Positions 53,330 through 63,993 are shown, counted from the first letter of the stretch. The stretch: 64,000 nucleotides of DNA from Methylobacillus caricis (GCF_020532705.1 NZ_JAJAVD010000004.1:713507-777506), one strand, 5' to 3'. Notes: a model not told the origin generated them from the sequence alone. Made by a program: numbers and translations.

Positions 53330-53896
53330 GTGAAAGCATTCTTCTATCCACACAAAGCGCGGGATCGCTGGCCGAACAAGCCGGTTGGAAGTGCTGCGTA
53401 TAGACCCTGGCTGATTGATGGGGGCTCCCTGACGAGGCGCCTGCAAGCGCGGTGCCGGCAATTCTCCGTGCGCCCTGTGCATGTGCAGCAGGCCAAGCCG
53501 CATCCCAGTGAGGCACGGCTCTTGCGCAGCCTGCCGAGGCGCAAGGCCTTGTTGCGGGACGTGCATCTGCAATGCGAGGCCAACCCTGTCGTGTTTGCCC
53601 ATAGCGTACTGCCATATGCTGCCATGCAGGGCGCATGGCGTGGCTTCGTCAACCTGGGTACGCGGTCATTAGGCAGTACCTTGTTCTCCGACCCAACAAT
53701 GCGCCGTACACCCCTGCAGTATAAAAAGCTGGGCCGACATCATTTTCTTTACCGCCGTACTGCTGCGGGCTTAGCGGAATTGCCGAATGTATTATGGGCC
53801 AGGCGCTCTGTATTTTCCTTAAAACGCTCGACCATCCTGGTGACGGAGATATTCCTACCAGCAGTCCTACAATTGAAGCAGCAAGGCGACGTTTAA
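53330..53896 (+). CDS. ubiC: Chorismate lyase
   Basis: A 188-residue protein that makes 4-hydroxybenzoate and pyruvate from chorismate, the first step of ubiquinone synthesis. The match rests on the pattern [40 protein letters not shown] and [18 protein letters not shown]. The start is GTG 53330, 12 bases after recG. It nearly touches ubiA, making a small pathway pair. Confidence 0.92.
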   Translation: MKAFFYPHKARDRWPNKPVGSAAYRPWLIDGGSLTRRLQARCRQFSVRPVHVQQAKPHPSEARLLRSLPRRKALLRDVHLQCEANPVVFAHSVLPYAAMQGAWRGFVNLGTRSLGSTLFSDPTMRRTPLQYKKLGRHHFLYRRTAAGLAELPNVLWARRSVFSLKRSTILVTEIFLPAVLQLKQQGDV

Positions 53897-53897
53897 C

Positions 53898-54776
53898 ATG
53901 AGCGTGCAATTACATACAAACTGGCGACGGAAAATGAATGCCTATATACGCCTGACCAGGCTGGACAAGCCCATAGGCATATTGCTATTGCTGTGGCCCA
54001 CGTTATGGGCATTGTGGATCGCGGGGCAGGGCAGGCCGGATTGGCTGGTGGTATTAGTGTTTATCGCTGGCACGGTATTGATGCGTTCTGCAGGCTGCGT
54101 CATGAATGATCTGGCCGACCGTGATTTTGATGGCCACGTAGAGCGGACACATTTACGACCATTGGTCACGGGCGAGGTTAATGTTAAAGAGGCCATCACG
54201 CTGGCCGTAATTTTGAGCCTGGTGGCTTTTGGCCTGGTCTTGTTGCTGAATGGCCTAGTCATTGTGCTTTCATTTGCGGCACTCTTCCTCGCCATCACTT
54301 ATCCCTTGACCAAGCGTTTCCTCTCAATTCCGCAGGCATATCTAGGCATTGCATTCGGTTTTGGTATCCCCATGGCGTTTGCCGCATTAACGGGGGAAAT
54401 CGCTACTGAGGCATGGATCATGTTGCTGGCCAACGTGTTCTGGGCCGTTGCCTATGATACTGAATATGCGATGGTGGATCGTGAGGATGACCTCAAGATA
54501 GGCATACGTTCGTCCGCCATTTTCTTTGGTCGTTATGATGTGCTGGCTGTCATGGTCTGTTATCTGGCCTTCCTGGGCTTGATGGCCTGGGTGGGCTTCA
54601 GGCTGTACCTATCGTGGCCATATTATGCCGGGCTGCTGGTGGCTGTAACGATAGCGGGGTATCATTACAGCCTGATCCGTGACCGTCAGGGCGGGCCTTG
54701 TTTCAAGGCATTTCTGCATAACAACTGGTTGGGTGCAGTGGTATTCTTGGGGCTCCTGTCAGCCGCTTATCTTTAA
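53898..54776 (+). CDS. ubiA: 4-hydroxybenzoate polyprenyltransferase
   Basis: A 292-residue inner-membrane prenyltransferase of the UbiA superfamily that attaches the isoprenoid tail to 4-hydroxybenzoate. The two Asp motifs are in [18 protein letters not shown] and the second in [19 protein letters not shown]. Nine membrane helices are expected. Together with ubiC it covers the first two committed steps of ubiquinone synthesis. Confidence 0.95.
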   Translation: MSVQLHTNWRRKMNAYIRLTRLDKPIGILLLLWPTLWALWIAGQGRPDWLVVLVFIAGTVLMRSAGCVMNDLADRDFDGHVERTHLRPLVTGEVNVKEAITLAVILSLVAFGLVLLLNGLVIVLSFAALFLAITYPLTKRFLSIPQAYLGIAFGFGIPMAFAALTGEIATEAWIMLLANVFWAVAYDTEYAMVDREDDLKIGIRSSAIFFGRYDVLAVMVCYLAFLGLMAWVGFRLYLSWPYYAGLLVAVTIAGYHYSLIRDRQGGPCFKAFLHNNWLGAVVFLGLLSAAYL

Positions 54777-54826
54777 GCATGCTTTTTAAGTATTCATGCG
54801 GATTGAAATTTTCGCCCGATAAATGT

Positions 54827-54856
54827 TTGACAAAGCGCCCCTCAGTGACTTACAAT
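54827..54856 (+). promoter_or_regulatory. Promoter of rplM-rpsI
   Basis: TTGACA (54827-54832) is separated by 18 bp from TACAAT (54851-54856), followed by a CCGCC discriminator. It lies 38 bases before the rplM start. One of the best sigma-70 matches in the window. Confidence 0.75.
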
Positions 54857-54894
54857 CCGCCTCTTAATTTTTTCAGCGAATATTGGTTTGTCCG

Positions 54895-55335
54895 ATGAAG
54901 ACCTTTTCTGCAAAAGCGCATGAAGTAAAGCGCGACTGGTTCGTAGTAGATGCTACGGATTTGGTGCTGGGCCGTTTGGCGAGTGAGATTGCACACCGTC
55001 TGCGCGGCAAGCATAAAACTATTTACACACCGCACGTTGATACGGGCGATTATATCGTTGTGGTCAACGCCGACAAGATCAAGGTAACTGGCAACAAGGT
55101 GCTGGATAAGCAATACCACCGCCATAGCGGCTACCCAGGTGGTATTTCCACAACGACCTTCGGTAAGATGCAAGAGCGTTTCCCAGGCCGTGCCTTGGAA
55201 AAAGCCGTCAAAGGCATGCTGCCAAAAGGCCCGTTGGGTTACGCCATGTTCCGCAAGCTCAAGGTGTATGCTGGCGATAAGCATGACCATGTTGCACAAC
55301 AGCCGCAACCATTGAAAATCCAAAGTCAAGCGTAA
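54895..55335 (+). CDS. rplM: 50S ribosomal protein L13
   Basis: A 146-residue ribosomal protein of the large subunit. It begins [20 protein letters not shown] and includes [20 protein letters not shown], the [18 protein letters not shown] region and [24 protein letters not shown] 54895 is fixed by homology; an in-frame start at 54883 would add four residues. It is cotranscribed with rpsI. Confidence 0.98.
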   Translation: MKTFSAKAHEVKRDWFVVDATDLVLGRLASEIAHRLRGKHKTIYTPHVDTGDYIVVVNADKIKVTGNKVLDKQYHRHSGYPGGISTTTFGKMQERFPGRALEKAVKGMLPKGPLGYAMFRKLKVYAGDKHDHVAQQPQPLKIQSQA

Positions 55336-55347
55336 GGATAAGCAGCG

Positions 55348-55740
55348 ATGATTGGTAATTATAACTACGGTACAGGCCGCCGCAAAAGCTCGGTAGCTCG
55401 TGTATTCCTGAAGTCCGGCAGCGGTAACATTGTTGTTAACGACAAGCCAGCTGACGAATATTTCTCTCGCGTGACTTCACGCATGATTTTGCGTCAGCCG
55501 CTGGCCTTGACTGAAAACGAAGGCAGCTTCGATATTCTGGTGAATGTAACTGGCGGTGGTGAATCAGGCCAAGCTGGTGCAGTTCGTCACGGCATCACTC
55601 GTGCATTGATCGATTACGATGCAGCGCTGAAGAGTGCCCTGTCGAAGGCAGGTTTCGTTACACGTGATGCACGCGAAGTAGAGCGTAAGAAAGTCGGCCT
55701 GCGTAAAGCACGTCGTCGTAAACAGTTCTCCAAGCGCTAA
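55348..55740 (+). CDS. rpsI: 30S ribosomal protein S9
   Basis: A 130-residue small-subunit protein ending in the conserved basic tail [12 protein letters not shown] that reaches the P-site tRNA. Landmarks are [31 protein letters not shown] and [18 protein letters not shown]. It is 12 bases after rplM, as is usual, and closes with a strong terminator. Confidence 0.98.
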   Translation: MIGNYNYGTGRRKSSVARVFLKSGSGNIVVNDKPADEYFSRVTSRMILRQPLALTENEGSFDILVNVTGGGESGQAGAVRHGITRALIDYDAALKSALSKAGFVTRDAREVERKKVGLRKARRRKQFSKR

Positions 55741-55762
55741 GCTTTACTGTTGTCGTATTATC

Positions 55763-55792
55763 AAAAAGCCGCACTTGTTGCGGCTTTTTTGT
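55763..55792 (+). terminator. Terminator of rplM-rpsI
   Basis: AAAAAGCCGCA (55763-55773) pairs with TGCGGCTTTTT (55779-55789) around a five-base loop, followed by more T. It is 22 bases after the rpsI stop. Confidence 0.9.
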
Positions 55793-55887
55793 TTTGGGTT
55801 TTTAAAAGTTAACAGCCTTTTGTTACTATTAGTCTTTCCAGGTCGATGCCGTCCACGCATTGATCACCACAGAATGGTGTTTCGGAT

Positions 55888-56931
55888 ATGCAAGATAAAA
55901 AAATTAAGGCAGGTATTGTAGGCGGGACGGGTTATACCGGGGTCGAGTTATTGCGCTTGCTGGCACTGCATCCCCACGTCGAGCTGGTAGCGATCACCTC
56001 ACGCACGGAGGCAGGCTTGCCAGTTGCGGATATGTATCCCAGTTTACGGGGCTATGTTGACCTGCAATTTACCAATCCTGCAGATTCTGGTCTGCAGGGC
56101 TGTGATGTCGTATTCTTTGCAACACCGAATGGTGTGGCCATGCAGCAAACGCGTGCCTTGCTTGATCAAGGTGTGAGAGTGATAGACCTTGCCGCTGATT
56201 TTCGGATTAGCGACGTCAAGGTATGGGAAAAATGGTATGGCATGACACATGCCTGCCCTGATCTATTAGGGCAGGCAGTATATGGTTTGCCTGAACTAAA
56301 TCGTGACCAGATCAAGGGGGCACGACTTCTGGCTAATCCAGGTTGCTATCCGACAGCCGTCCAGTTGGGATTCATGCCTTTGCTAGAAGCGGGAGTGATT
56401 GACAGCGATCATCTGATTGCAGATTCCAAGTCCGGGGTGAGCGGGGCTGGCCGCAAAGCGGAAACTCATACCCTGTTTGCCGAGGCGGGTGATAATTTCA
56501 AGGCATACGGAGTGGCGGGTCACAGACATCTGCCCGAGATCAGCCAAGGCCTGGCACTAATGGCTGATGCAGCTAAAGTGGGTTTGACGTTTGTTCCGCA
56601 TCTGACACCGCTGATTCGTGGTATACATGCGACGCTCTATGGCAGGCTGACCAAGGATGTAGATGTACAAGCGCTGTTTGAACAGCGTTATGCCCAAGAG
56701 CCTTTTGTTGATGTGTTACCTGCTGGAGCCCACCCAGAAACCCGTTCAGTACGCGGTTCCAATCAATGCCGCATCGCGGTGCACAGGCCGCAGGGCGGCG
56801 ATACGGTAGTGGTGCTTTCCGTGATTGATAACCTGGTAAAGGGCGCGGCAGGGCAGGCGGTACAGAATATGAATATCATGTTTGGGTTTGATGAGACAAG
56901 CGGCCTTAACATAGTGCCCTTGCTGCCTTGA
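55888..56931 (+). CDS. argC: N-acetyl-gamma-glutamyl-phosphate reductase
   Basis: A 347-residue NADPH enzyme of arginine synthesis. The nucleotide loop is [20 protein letters not shown], the catalytic Cys is in [20 protein letters not shown], and [18 protein letters not shown] follows. Full length relative to the family. It is not next to argH, but both lie within this window. Confidence 0.96.
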   Translation: MQDKKIKAGIVGGTGYTGVELLRLLALHPHVELVAITSRTEAGLPVADMYPSLRGYVDLQFTNPADSGLQGCDVVFFATPNGVAMQQTRALLDQGVRVIDLAADFRISDVKVWEKWYGMTHACPDLLGQAVYGLPELNRDQIKGARLLANPGCYPTAVQLGFMPLLEAGVIDSDHLIADSKSGVSGAGRKAETHTLFAEAGDNFKAYGVAGHRHLPEISQGLALMADAAKVGLTFVPHLTPLIRGIHATLYGRLTKDVDVQALFEQRYAQEPFVDVLPAGAHPETRSVRGSNQCRIAVHRPQGGDTVVVLSVIDNLVKGAAGQAVQNMNIMFGFDETSGLNIVPLLP

Positions 56932-56946
56932 TGCTGGGATCTGGTC

Positions 56947-57657
56947 ATGAAGCGATTATCGCGTCGTTTCAAGCGGCACTTTAACAGACCAGGCAGGCGC
57001 GTTGCGATCAAATCGCACCGCGCCTGGTACTGGCAAGCCCTGGCGGCCGTATTGCTGGTAGGCATAGGTTACTTGCTGGCCTACTGGCATTTGACGATAG
57101 GTGCCAAGTTCAGCCCGACTTTCCATGTCAGCCCGGTGTTGACTGATGAAGCCCTCTTGGCCAAGGTGGTGTTTGCTGAACGCCAGTTGCAAGTGCAGCG
57201 TGCAATGCAAGAGGGATTGGCAAAAGAACTGGCTGGTGTGCAGGAAGAAAGCATGAAGCTCAAGGAAAGTGTGAATTTCTACCAAAGTATCCTTGAGGAA
57301 AACGCCAGCGGTGATAGGGCGAAGCTTAATAGTTTCAAGCTGGAAAAAGGCAAGGCTGCCAATCAATACCAGTATCACTTGGTGTTATCCCAACAGGGGT
57401 CACACAGCAAGGCAATACAGGGCAGCCTGAAGCTTGCCCTGGAAGGCACAGATGCAACAGGTACCAAGGTCAAGATGCCATTGAAGAATGATCAGGACAA
57501 TGCTGCACAAATCAAGATCAATTTCCGGTATTACCAGCGTGTGGACGGTAGTTTCACTTTACCCGATGGTGTTACCGGCGAAATGGTAGAGGCCAGTTTT
57601 CTTGAAAACGGGGCTAAGCAACCCAATATTAGTCAAAAGGTTGGCTTGCCGGGTTAA
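56947..57657 (+). CDS. DUF6776-like membrane-anchored protein
   Basis: A 236-residue protein with a very basic start (KRLSRRFKRHFNRPGRRVAI), one membrane helix near residues 26-48 and a periplasmic coiled coil (residues 75-125) followed by a beta-rich domain. I place it tentatively in DUF6776 from the argC-bactofilin context and this layout. It probably sits on the envelope side with the neighbouring bactofilin; function is unknown. Confidence 0.7.
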   Translation: MKRLSRRFKRHFNRPGRRVAIKSHRAWYWQALAAVLLVGIGYLLAYWHLTIGAKFSPTFHVSPVLTDEALLAKVVFAERQLQVQRAMQEGLAKELAGVQEESMKLKESVNFYQSILEENASGDRAKLNSFKLEKGKAANQYQYHLVLSQQGSHSKAIQGSLKLALEGTDATGTKVKMPLKNDQDNAAQIKINFRYYQRVDGSFTLPDGVTGEMVEASFLENGAKQPNISQKVGLPG

Positions 57658-57686
57658 GTGTTTGGCAATACTTACTGAGGATCAGC

Positions 57687-58082
57687 ATGTTTTCCAAAAA
57701 CAAGAACAAACCGCAAAGTCGCATAGATACACTGATTGGTGCTGAAGCACGCATTGAAGGAAATGTCTCGTTCAGTGGCGGATTACGTGTCGATGGTAGC
57801 ATCAAGGGCGACGTGAATGAGACAGGAACCCCGAGCATGCTGGTGATACAGGGTAGTATTGAAGGTGCTGTGACGGCTGCACATATTGTATTGAATGGAC
57901 AGGTAACGGGTCCCGTACGTGCCAGTCAATATCTGGAGCTGCATGCCAAATCAAGAATTAATGGAGATGTCTACTACAAGTCGCTGGAGATCCATACTGG
58001 CGCCATTATCGAAGGCCAGTTGGTGTATATCGGCGATACAGAAATCCAACGTACTACAGGACTGCCTGCGGATAAAGATTGA
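57687..58082 (+). CDS. Bactofilin
   Basis: A 131-residue polymer-forming cytoskeletal protein. The right-handed beta-helix repeats are visible as GAEARIEGNVSFSGGLRVDG, SIKGDVNETG, VIQGSIEGAVTAAHIVL, NGQVTGPVRAS and GAIIEGQLVYIG. The short polar ends without membrane segments are typical. Bactofilins recruit cell-wall enzymes and shape the envelope; the M23 peptidase nearby at 60984 is a possible but unproven partner. Confidence 0.93.
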   Translation: MFSKNKNKPQSRIDTLIGAEARIEGNVSFSGGLRVDGSIKGDVNETGTPSMLVIQGSIEGAVTAAHIVLNGQVTGPVRASQYLELHAKSRINGDVYYKSLEIHTGAIIEGQLVYIGDTEIQRTTGLPADKD

Positions 58083-58138
58083 CCCTGAAAGTCAAGCGCA
58101 GGATAATGAATTCAGTTTAGGATTTAAGGAGTTAAATT

Positions 58139-58492
58139 ATGAACGCTGTGACAGAAGCAATTCCAAGCCCATTGGTTTTTACCGAGAATGCTGCCAAGAA
58201 AGTCAAAGAGCTGATCGATGAGGAAGGTTCTCCCGATCTCAAATTGCGTGTATTTGTCAGCGGGGGTGGTTGTTCGGGTTTCCAATATGGGTTCACGTTT
58301 GAGGAAACCGTGAATGACGACGATACGCAGGTAGAGAAAGATAGCGTGACATTGCTGATTGATCCAATGAGCCTGCAATATCTGGTAGGAGCTGAAATCG
58401 ATTATCAGGATAGCCTGCAAGGTTCCCAATTTGTGATTCGTAATCCGAATGCCACGACGACCTGCGGTTGCGGTTCTTCCTTCTCTGCATAA
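58139..58492 (+). CDS. erpA: Iron-sulfur cluster insertion protein ErpA
   Basis: A 117-residue A-type carrier that passes [Fe-S] clusters to apo-enzymes. The three cluster cysteines are in [14 protein letters not shown] and [10 protein letters not shown]. The start and length match ErpA rather than IscA. It closes the plus-strand run from argC and is followed by a shared terminator with gltA. Confidence 0.96.
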   Translation: MNAVTEAIPSPLVFTENAAKKVKELIDEEGSPDLKLRVFVSGGGCSGFQYGFTFEETVNDDDTQVEKDSVTLLIDPMSLQYLVGAEIDYQDSLQGSQFVIRNPNATTTCGCGSSFSA

Positions 58493-58518
58493 ATTGCAGG
58501 CAATTTGTAGTACGTAAT

Positions 58519-58545
58519 TAAAAAAGGGGCTATGCCCCTTTTTTA
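58519..58545. terminator. Bidirectional terminator between erpA and gltA
   Basis: TAAAAAAGGGGC (58519-58530) and GCCCCTTTTTTA (58534-58545) form a perfect stem around TAT, with A and T runs on either side. It lies between convergent genes. Confidence 0.9.
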
Positions 58546-58561
58546 TCTTATGCTCCAGATG

Positions 58562-59854
58562 TTACCGCTGATCAAGCGGCATAAAATCACGTCGGGCCGA
58601 ACCAGTATATAACTGGCGAGGCCTGCCGATTCTGGAGCCAGGGTCTGACATCATTTCATTCCATTGGGCTACCCAGCCCACAGTGCGTGCCAGGGCGAAG
58701 ATTGCCGTGAACATGGAGTTCGGGATGCCCATGGCACGCATAACGATACCGGAGTAGAAGTCCACATTAGGATATAGCTGTCGGCTGACAAAGTATTCGT
58801 CTTCCAGCGCAATTTTTTCCAGCTCCAGTGCCAGCTTGAACATAGGGTCGTCATGCAGACCCAGTTCATCCAATACCTGGTGGCAGGTCTGGCGCATGAT
58901 GGCCGCCCGTGGATCCATATTGCGGTAGACACGGTGGCCAAAGCCCATGAGGCGGAAAGAGTCGGTTTTGTCCTTGGCGCGCTTGATATATTCACCAATA
59001 CGGCTGATGTCGCCAATTTCTTCCAGCATTTTAAGCGTGGCTTCATTGGCGCCGCCATGTGCCGGACCCCATAGTGAAGCAATGCCAGCAGCGACACAGG
59101 CAAACGGGTTTGCCCCACTGGAGCCAGCTAGCCGGACGGTAGAAGTGGAGGCGTTTTGCTCATGGTCTGCATGCAGAATCAGGATGCGTTCAAATGCCTT
59201 GGCCAGCACGGGGTTAGGCTCGTAATCTTCACATGGTGTTGCAAACATCATGTGCATGAAGTTTTCAGAATAGTTGAAACGATTCCTAGGATACATAAAT
59301 GGCTGGCCAATATTGTACTTGTAGCTCCAGGCTGCAATCGTTGGTACTTTGGCCAGTAGTCTGTGGGCAGCGAATTCACGGTTCTTCGGGTCGCTGACAT
59401 CAATTGCTTCATGGTAGAAGGCTGACAGTGAGCCAACTACACCCACCATCACTGCCATCGGATGGGCATCGCGCCTGAATCCACGGAAAATATGTGTCAG
59501 TTGGTCATTCACCATGCTATGACGCGTAATCGTGTTGGTGAAGCTGGCTTTTTGTTCAGCATTTGGCAGCTCACCATATATTAGTAGGTAGGAGACTTCC
59601 ATGAAGTCTGAATGCTCAGCGAGCTGTTCTATTGGGTAGCCGCGATAAAACAGCAATCCTTGTTCACCATCAATAAAGGTGATGTTGGAATCACAGGATG
59701 CAGTGGACAGGAAACCGGGATCATAGGTAAAAATACCGTGTTTGCCCAAGCTCCGAATATCAATGACACTCGGGCCTAAGTTGCCTTGTAATACAGGAAG
59801 CTCGATAGGTGCGGAACCATCATCGAAAGTAAGTGTGACTTTGCTTGGTTTCAT
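58562..59854 (-). CDS. gltA: Citrate synthase
   Basis: A 430-residue hexameric-type citrate synthase. The N-terminal beta domain [20 protein letters not shown] is the NADH-inhibited Gram-negative type. Catalytic residues lie in [20 protein letters not shown] (His), [15 protein letters not shown] (His) and [14 protein letters not shown] (Asp). It condenses oxaloacetate (also the product of mqo) with acetyl-CoA. Confidence 0.97.
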   Translation of the reverse strand: MKPSKVTLTFDDGSAPIELPVLQGNLGPSVIDIRSLGKHGIFTYDPGFLSTASCDSNITFIDGEQGLLFYRGYPIEQLAEHSDFMEVSYLLIYGELPNAEQKASFTNTITRHSMVNDQLTHIFRGFRRDAHPMAVMVGVVGSLSAFYHEAIDVSDPKNREFAAHRLLAKVPTIAAWSYKYNIGQPFMYPRNRFNYSENFMHMMFATPCEDYEPNPVLAKAFERILILHADHEQNASTSTVRLAGSSGANPFACVAAGIASLWGPAHGGANEATLKMLEEIGDISRIGEYIKRAKDKTDSFRLMGFGHRVYRNMDPRAAIMRQTCHQVLDELGLHDDPMFKLALELEKIALEDEYFVSRQLYPNVDFYSGIVMRAMGIPNSMFTAIFALARTVGWVAQWNEMMSDPGSRIGRPRQLYTGSARRDFMPLDQR

Positions 59855-59889
59855 AGTTCTGGATTCAAGATGATTGTATGTTCACAAAA

Positions 59890-60984
59890 TCACGCAGCAT
59901 AAACTGCGCCAAGTATTCTTGGGCCCCTGGCGCCAGTGACGGCAGGCAGGTTACCCGGTAGACCATGTAATGCCTGGCGTGCCAACCAGGCAAAGGCGGC
60001 AGCTTCCACGGAGTTAATGGCAAGCCCAAGCTCATCGCTAAGCCTGATTGTTACAGGCAGCAGCAGTTGCCGCAAGCGTTCTAGCAAAACGCTATTATAA
60101 GCGCCACCACCGCATACATACAGCTCATCTACATTAATGCAGTTCTGTGTCACCGCTGTGGCGATAGAAGCTGCGGTCAGCTCCAGAAGTGTGCGCTGTA
60201 CGTCTGCTGGTTGATATTTCCGGTGCAGTTTCTTCTGTAGCCACGCCATGTTGAATGTGTCCCGCCCAGTGCTCTTGGGGGCGGCTTGTGCAAAAAATGG
60301 CTCTTCGAGCAATTGTTCCAATAATGCAGGGATGACTGTGCCGCTGGCTGCCCATGTACCATCAGCATCATATGGTTTGCCTTGGTGGTGCTCTATCCAC
60401 GCATCCATCAGCATGTTGCCCGGGCCCGTATCAAATCCTGTGACAGGGCTATCAGGAGGCAGGTCTGTGAGATTGGCGATGCCGCCTATGTTGAGCACTA
60501 CGCGATGTATCGTTGAATCTGCAAAGGCGGCGTGATGGAAAGCGGGTACGAGCGGCGCACCATGGCCACCCGCAGCCAGGTCTCGGCTGCGGAAGTCTGA
60601 TATCACTGCTATGCCGGTTAGCTCCACCAATAAAGCGGGATTGAATATTTGCAAGGTGAAGCCCAACTCGGGCCTGTGTCTAATGGTCTGTCCGTGACAA
60701 CCTATTGCCGTAATATGCGAGGGGTGCAGGCCGGCCTGATGAAGCAATTGGTTTATATTATCCGCGTATAAATGCGAAAGCCTATTGCTGGTGACGGCGG
60801 TGACTTCAAGCTCATTCGTTGTGGGATGATGCAATGTCAGTAATTGCTGGCGCAAGTCGGCTGGATAAGGCGTGAACTGCTGGCGCACTACCTGGCAATG
60901 TTTCCCATCCAGTTCGACAATAACGCTATCGGCGCCATCAAGGCTGGTGCCTGACATCAGGCCGATAAATAACGCGCGAGACAC
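59890..60984 (-). CDS. anmK: Anhydro-N-acetylmuramic acid kinase
   Basis: A 364-residue ASKHA-fold kinase that recycles 1,6-anhydroMurNAc from cell-wall turnover. Landmarks are FIGLMSGTSLDGADSVIVEL, IGCHGQTIRHRPE, SDFRSRDLAAGGHGAPLVPA and FDTGPGNMLMDAWI. The start codon is GTG overlapping the M23 gene stop (TAGTG), so both wall-related genes are coupled. Confidence 0.95.
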   Translation of the reverse strand: MSRALFIGLMSGTSLDGADSVIVELDGKHCQVVRQQFTPYPADLRQQLLTLHHPTTNELEVTAVTSNRLSHLYADNINQLLHQAGLHPSHITAIGCHGQTIRHRPELGFTLQIFNPALLVELTGIAVISDFRSRDLAAGGHGAPLVPAFHHAAFADSTIHRVVLNIGGIANLTDLPPDSPVTGFDTGPGNMLMDAWIEHHQGKPYDADGTWAASGTVIPALLEQLLEEPFFAQAAPKSTGRDTFNMAWLQKKLHRKYQPADVQRTLLELTAASIATAVTQNCINVDELYVCGGGAYNSVLLERLRQLLLPVTIRLSDELGLAINSVEAAAFAWLARQALHGLPGNLPAVTGARGPRILGAVYAA

Positions 60985-62330
60985 TAGTCCAGTGAAGCAA
61001 CGGCGCTTGCGCTCAGCAGCCTGAGTTGCGCAGAAAGGCTTTCGCTATGTGCAAGGAAGTCCGCCTTGTATTGCGGTGCAATTGGCACTGCAGCTGGTAG
61101 CGCCACCTTGAGCGGATCACGATGCACGCCGTTCAGCAAGAATTCATAATGCAGATGTGGGCCAGTAGCCATACCGGTCATGCCGACAAAGCCAATGATG
61201 TCGCCCTGGGAAACTTTCATGCCATTGCGCAGGCCAGGGGTGAAACGCGAGAGATGGCCATAAACTGTACTGACTCCATTGGCGTGCTGGAGGTAGATCA
61301 CATTGCCATAACCACTCTTGACGCCAACAAAGTTGACTACGCCATCAGCCGGTGCCTTGATGCGGGTACCGATGGGTGCAGCGAGATCAACGCCCTTGTG
61401 TGCACGCATTTTTTGCAGAATTGGATGGAAGCGGCCCATGGTGAAACCCGAGCTAATGCGCGTGAATTCCAAAGGTGAACGCAGGAAGGACTTATGCAGG
61501 CTTTTCCCTTCAGGGGTGTAATACGCTACTTTACCTTCTGGATTGCGGTACATGACGGCTTTATAGGTTTTACCCTGATTCGTGAACTCAGCGGCTAATA
61601 CTTGGCCGGTGTTCACCAAACTGCCATTGTCATATTTCGCTTCATAAATTACAACGAAGCGATCACCCTTGCGTAAATCAGTGTGGAAGTCGATATCGGA
61701 AGAGAAAATCTCGGCCATCTGAATGGCAATGGCATCTGGGATATCCGCTGCGTCGGTGGCAGCAAACAAAGAGCTTCTGATTTCCGCAGTCTTTAATACA
61801 TTATGTACTTCAAGGACAGGTTCGCCAGTTTTGGCTTGATAACCGGAATCTGTGCGATCAATGGTTAGTGTGGATGTTGCACTTAACTGGTATTGCAGCT
61901 TCAATAACTCGCCGTTTTCATTGACTTGAGCCTGAATAGAACGGCCCGGTCGGAGTTGGGAGGCCAGCGCACTGGCCTCTGGATTGCGTCGCAGGAACTC
62001 AAGGGCCTCACTGTTTTGTACATTCAACCTGTCCATCAAGCTTGCCAGAGTGTCGTCGCGGCGTACTTGGTCGGCTTGCCAGTAATTCTGGCTGGCGAGG
62101 TTGTCTGAAACTAAAGGGGCATTAAGTTCTGGAAGTTCAATCTGTTCCACGATTGTGGAAATTGCGATGTCTTGAGTTGATGTCTGAGGGGCAATACCAA
62201 AAGCGGTAATGATGCCAAATAGAGGTAGGCTGGAAATAGCAAGCAACCAACGCAGGCGCAGCTTTCGTTCTTTTAATGCAGGATTTTGCGTTAAAATAAC
62301 TTCTTTATGGCTCTGCTCAGTCTGCTGCAC
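60984..62330 (-). CDS. M23-family murein endopeptidase (MepM-like)
   Basis: A 448-residue periplasmic peptidase anchored by an N-terminal helix (WLLAISSLPLFGIITAFGIA, near 29-48). An OapA/LysM-like domain lies in the middle and the metallopeptidase LytM domain at about 320-420: zinc ligands in RAHKGVDLAAPIG and PHLHYEFLLNG, preceded by YLQHANGVSTVYGHLSRF. It cuts peptide cross-bridges of peptidoglycan during growth. Coupled to anmK; divergent from tyrS. Confidence 0.92.
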   Translation of the reverse strand: MQQTEQSHKEVILTQNPALKERKLRLRWLLAISSLPLFGIITAFGIAPQTSTQDIAISTIVEQIELPELNAPLVSDNLASQNYWQADQVRRDDTLASLMDRLNVQNSEALEFLRRNPEASALASQLRPGRSIQAQVNENGELLKLQYQLSATSTLTIDRTDSGYQAKTGEPVLEVHNVLKTAEIRSSLFAATDAADIPDAIAIQMAEIFSSDIDFHTDLRKGDRFVVIYEAKYDNGSLVNTGQVLAAEFTNQGKTYKAVMYRNPEGKVAYYTPEGKSLHKSFLRSPLEFTRISSGFTMGRFHPILQKMRAHKGVDLAAPIGTRIKAPADGVVNFVGVKSGYGNVIYLQHANGVSTVYGHLSRFTPGLRNGMKVSQGDIIGFVGMTGMATGPHLHYEFLLNGVHRDPLKVALPAAVPIAPQYKADFLAHSESLSAQLRLLSASAVASLD

Positions 62331-62435
62331 TGGTCGCTACCTCTTTACTGTTTCAAAACAATGATGGGGCATGCTAACAGAAAAATTCGGCATGGTGAAG
62401 GCAAACCGCACTTAAGATACGGATATTAATCAGAT

Positions 62436-63635
62436 ATGGCGAATTTGAATGATGACCTGGCGCTGATCAAGCGCGGGATAGAGGACCTGATCGGCGAGCA
62501 GGAGTTAACAGAAAAACTCAAGCAGGGAAAGCAGCTACGCATCAAGGCCGGTTTTGATCCTACAGCCCCTGATCTTCACTTGGGGCACGCAGTCCTTATT
62601 AATAAGTTGCGCCAGTTTCAGGATATGGGCCATCAGGTGCTGTTCCTGATTGGCGACTTTACCGGCATGATAGGTGATCCTACAGGCAAGAGTGCAACCC
62701 GCCCTCCTTTAACTGAGGAGCAGGTGCAACAGAATGCCAAGACTTATCAAGAGCAGGTATTCAAGATACTCAAGCCTGAGCAGACTGAAGTCGTGTTCAA
62801 TTCTACCTGGATGAACAAGCTTGGGGCTGCTGGCATGCTCAAGCTGGCTGCCACTCATACTGTAGCACGCATGCTGGAGCGCGACGACTTTGAGAAGCGC
62901 TATAAAAGTAATCAGCCTATCGCCATCCATGAATTTCTCTACCCCTTATTGCAAGGCTACGATTCGGTCGAGTTAAAAGCAGATCTGGAGCTTGGTGGTA
63001 CCGACCAGCGCTTTAACCTACTGATGGGACGCGAACTGCAAAAGCATTATGGGCAATCACCACAGTCCGTTTTAACTGTTCCCTTGCTAGAAGGCTTGGA
63101 CGGCGTGAATAAAATGTCCAAGTCGCTAGGCAACTATATAGGTATAGCAGAACCGGCCAATGCCATATTCAGCAAATTGATGTCGGTGTCCGATGAGTTG
63201 ATGTGGCGTTATATCGATCTTTTGTCGTTTGAGTCGATTGCTACCGTAGCGCAATGGAAAGGGGCCGTAGCCAATGGTGAGAATCCACGCACTATAAAAG
63301 TACGCTTCGCACAGGAAATCGTTGCACGCTTCCATAACCAGGGTGCGGCAGAGGAGGCCCTGGCCGATTTTGAGCTCCGCTCTAAAGGCGGTATTCCGGA
63401 TGAAGTGCCAGAAGTGGCTATCTATATAGAGCAAGACTCAATAGCGATTGGCCCCTTGCTCAAGCAAGCGGGGTTGGTTGCAAGTACGTCCGAGGCTTTC
63501 CGCATGATAGAGCAGGGCGGCGTAAAGCTTGATAGTGAAAAGGTAACGGATCGGAGTTTGCATATTGGCCTTGGGGCAGTGGTAGTTGCACAAGTAGGAA
63601 AGCGCAAGTTTGCGCGCATAACTGTCAGTAAGTGA
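62436..63635 (+). CDS. tyrS: Tyrosyl-tRNA synthetase
   Basis: A 399-residue class I synthetase of the TyrRS type with S4 domain. The catalytic motifs are [20 protein letters not shown] (HIGH) and [16 protein letters not shown] (KMSKS); the C-terminal S4 RNA-binding domain begins near residue 340. It is followed by the tandem promoters at the right end, a placement next to rRNA operons seen in other betaproteobacteria. Confidence 0.97.
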   Translation: MANLNDDLALIKRGIEDLIGEQELTEKLKQGKQLRIKAGFDPTAPDLHLGHAVLINKLRQFQDMGHQVLFLIGDFTGMIGDPTGKSATRPPLTEEQVQQNAKTYQEQVFKILKPEQTEVVFNSTWMNKLGAAGMLKLAATHTVARMLERDDFEKRYKSNQPIAIHEFLYPLLQGYDSVELKADLELGGTDQRFNLLMGRELQKHYGQSPQSVLTVPLLEGLDGVNKMSKSLGNYIGIAEPANAIFSKLMSVSDELMWRYIDLLSFESIATVAQWKGAVANGENPRTIKVRFAQEIVARFHNQGAAEEALADFELRSKGGIPDEVPEVAIYIEQDSIAIGPLLKQAGLVASTSEAFRMIEQGGVKLDSEKVTDRSLHIGLGAVVVAQVGKRKFARITVSK

Positions 63636-63688
63636 TGCAGCAAAAACGGATCTATATGTAATTAATTTGTAACAATGGCAAAAAGGGC

Positions 63689-63716
63689 TTGACCAAAATT
63701 CTGGGGTACGTAGAAT
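63689..63716 (+). promoter_or_regulatory. rRNA-type promoter, copy 1 of 4
   Basis: TTGACC (63689-63694), 16-bp spacer, TAGAAT (63711-63716), then GCGC. Same spacing, -35 and discriminator as three further copies downstream. Confidence 0.7.
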
Positions 63717-63774
63717 GCGCACCTCGCTTCAACGGCGGGGCTCGCGGGAGAGTTTGAAGAAATGAAAATTCTCC

Positions 63775-63802
63775 TTGACCAGTTAGAAAAGGTCTGTAAA
63801 AT
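63775..63802 (+). promoter_or_regulatory. rRNA-type promoter, copy 2 of 4
   Basis: TTGACC (63775-63780), 16-bp spacer, TAAAAT (63797-63802), then GCGCGGCTCGCT. The stretch from -10 onward repeats almost exactly in copy 3. Confidence 0.8.
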
Positions 63803-63864
63803 GCGCGGCTCGCTTGAGAAAGCGAAGTGCAGTTAAGCGGTTTGAAATTAGTTTCAAAAACAGC

Positions 63865-63892
63865 TTGACCGGTTCGAAAGAAACTGTAAAAT
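63865..63892 (+). promoter_or_regulatory. rRNA-type promoter, copy 3 of 4
   Basis: TTGACC (63865-63870), 16-bp spacer, TAAAAT (63887-63892), then GCGCGGCTCGCT. It shares a 21-base identical segment with copy 2, suggesting tandem duplication. Confidence 0.8.
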
Positions 63893-63965
63893 GCGCGGCT
63901 CGCTGAGAGAGGTGTGGTAAGCGAAGTTGGTGAAGAAGTTGATAGTAAATAATTTCGAAACTGAC

Positions 63966-63993
63966 TTGACCGAGTAAATAAGGTCTGTATAAT
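63966..63993 (+). promoter_or_regulatory. rRNA-type promoter, copy 4 of 4
   Basis: TTGACC (63966-63971), 16-bp spacer, perfect TATAAT (63988-63993), then GCGCCCC at the window edge. The last and strongest-looking of the array; the transcript starts at or beyond the edge. Confidence 0.8.
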
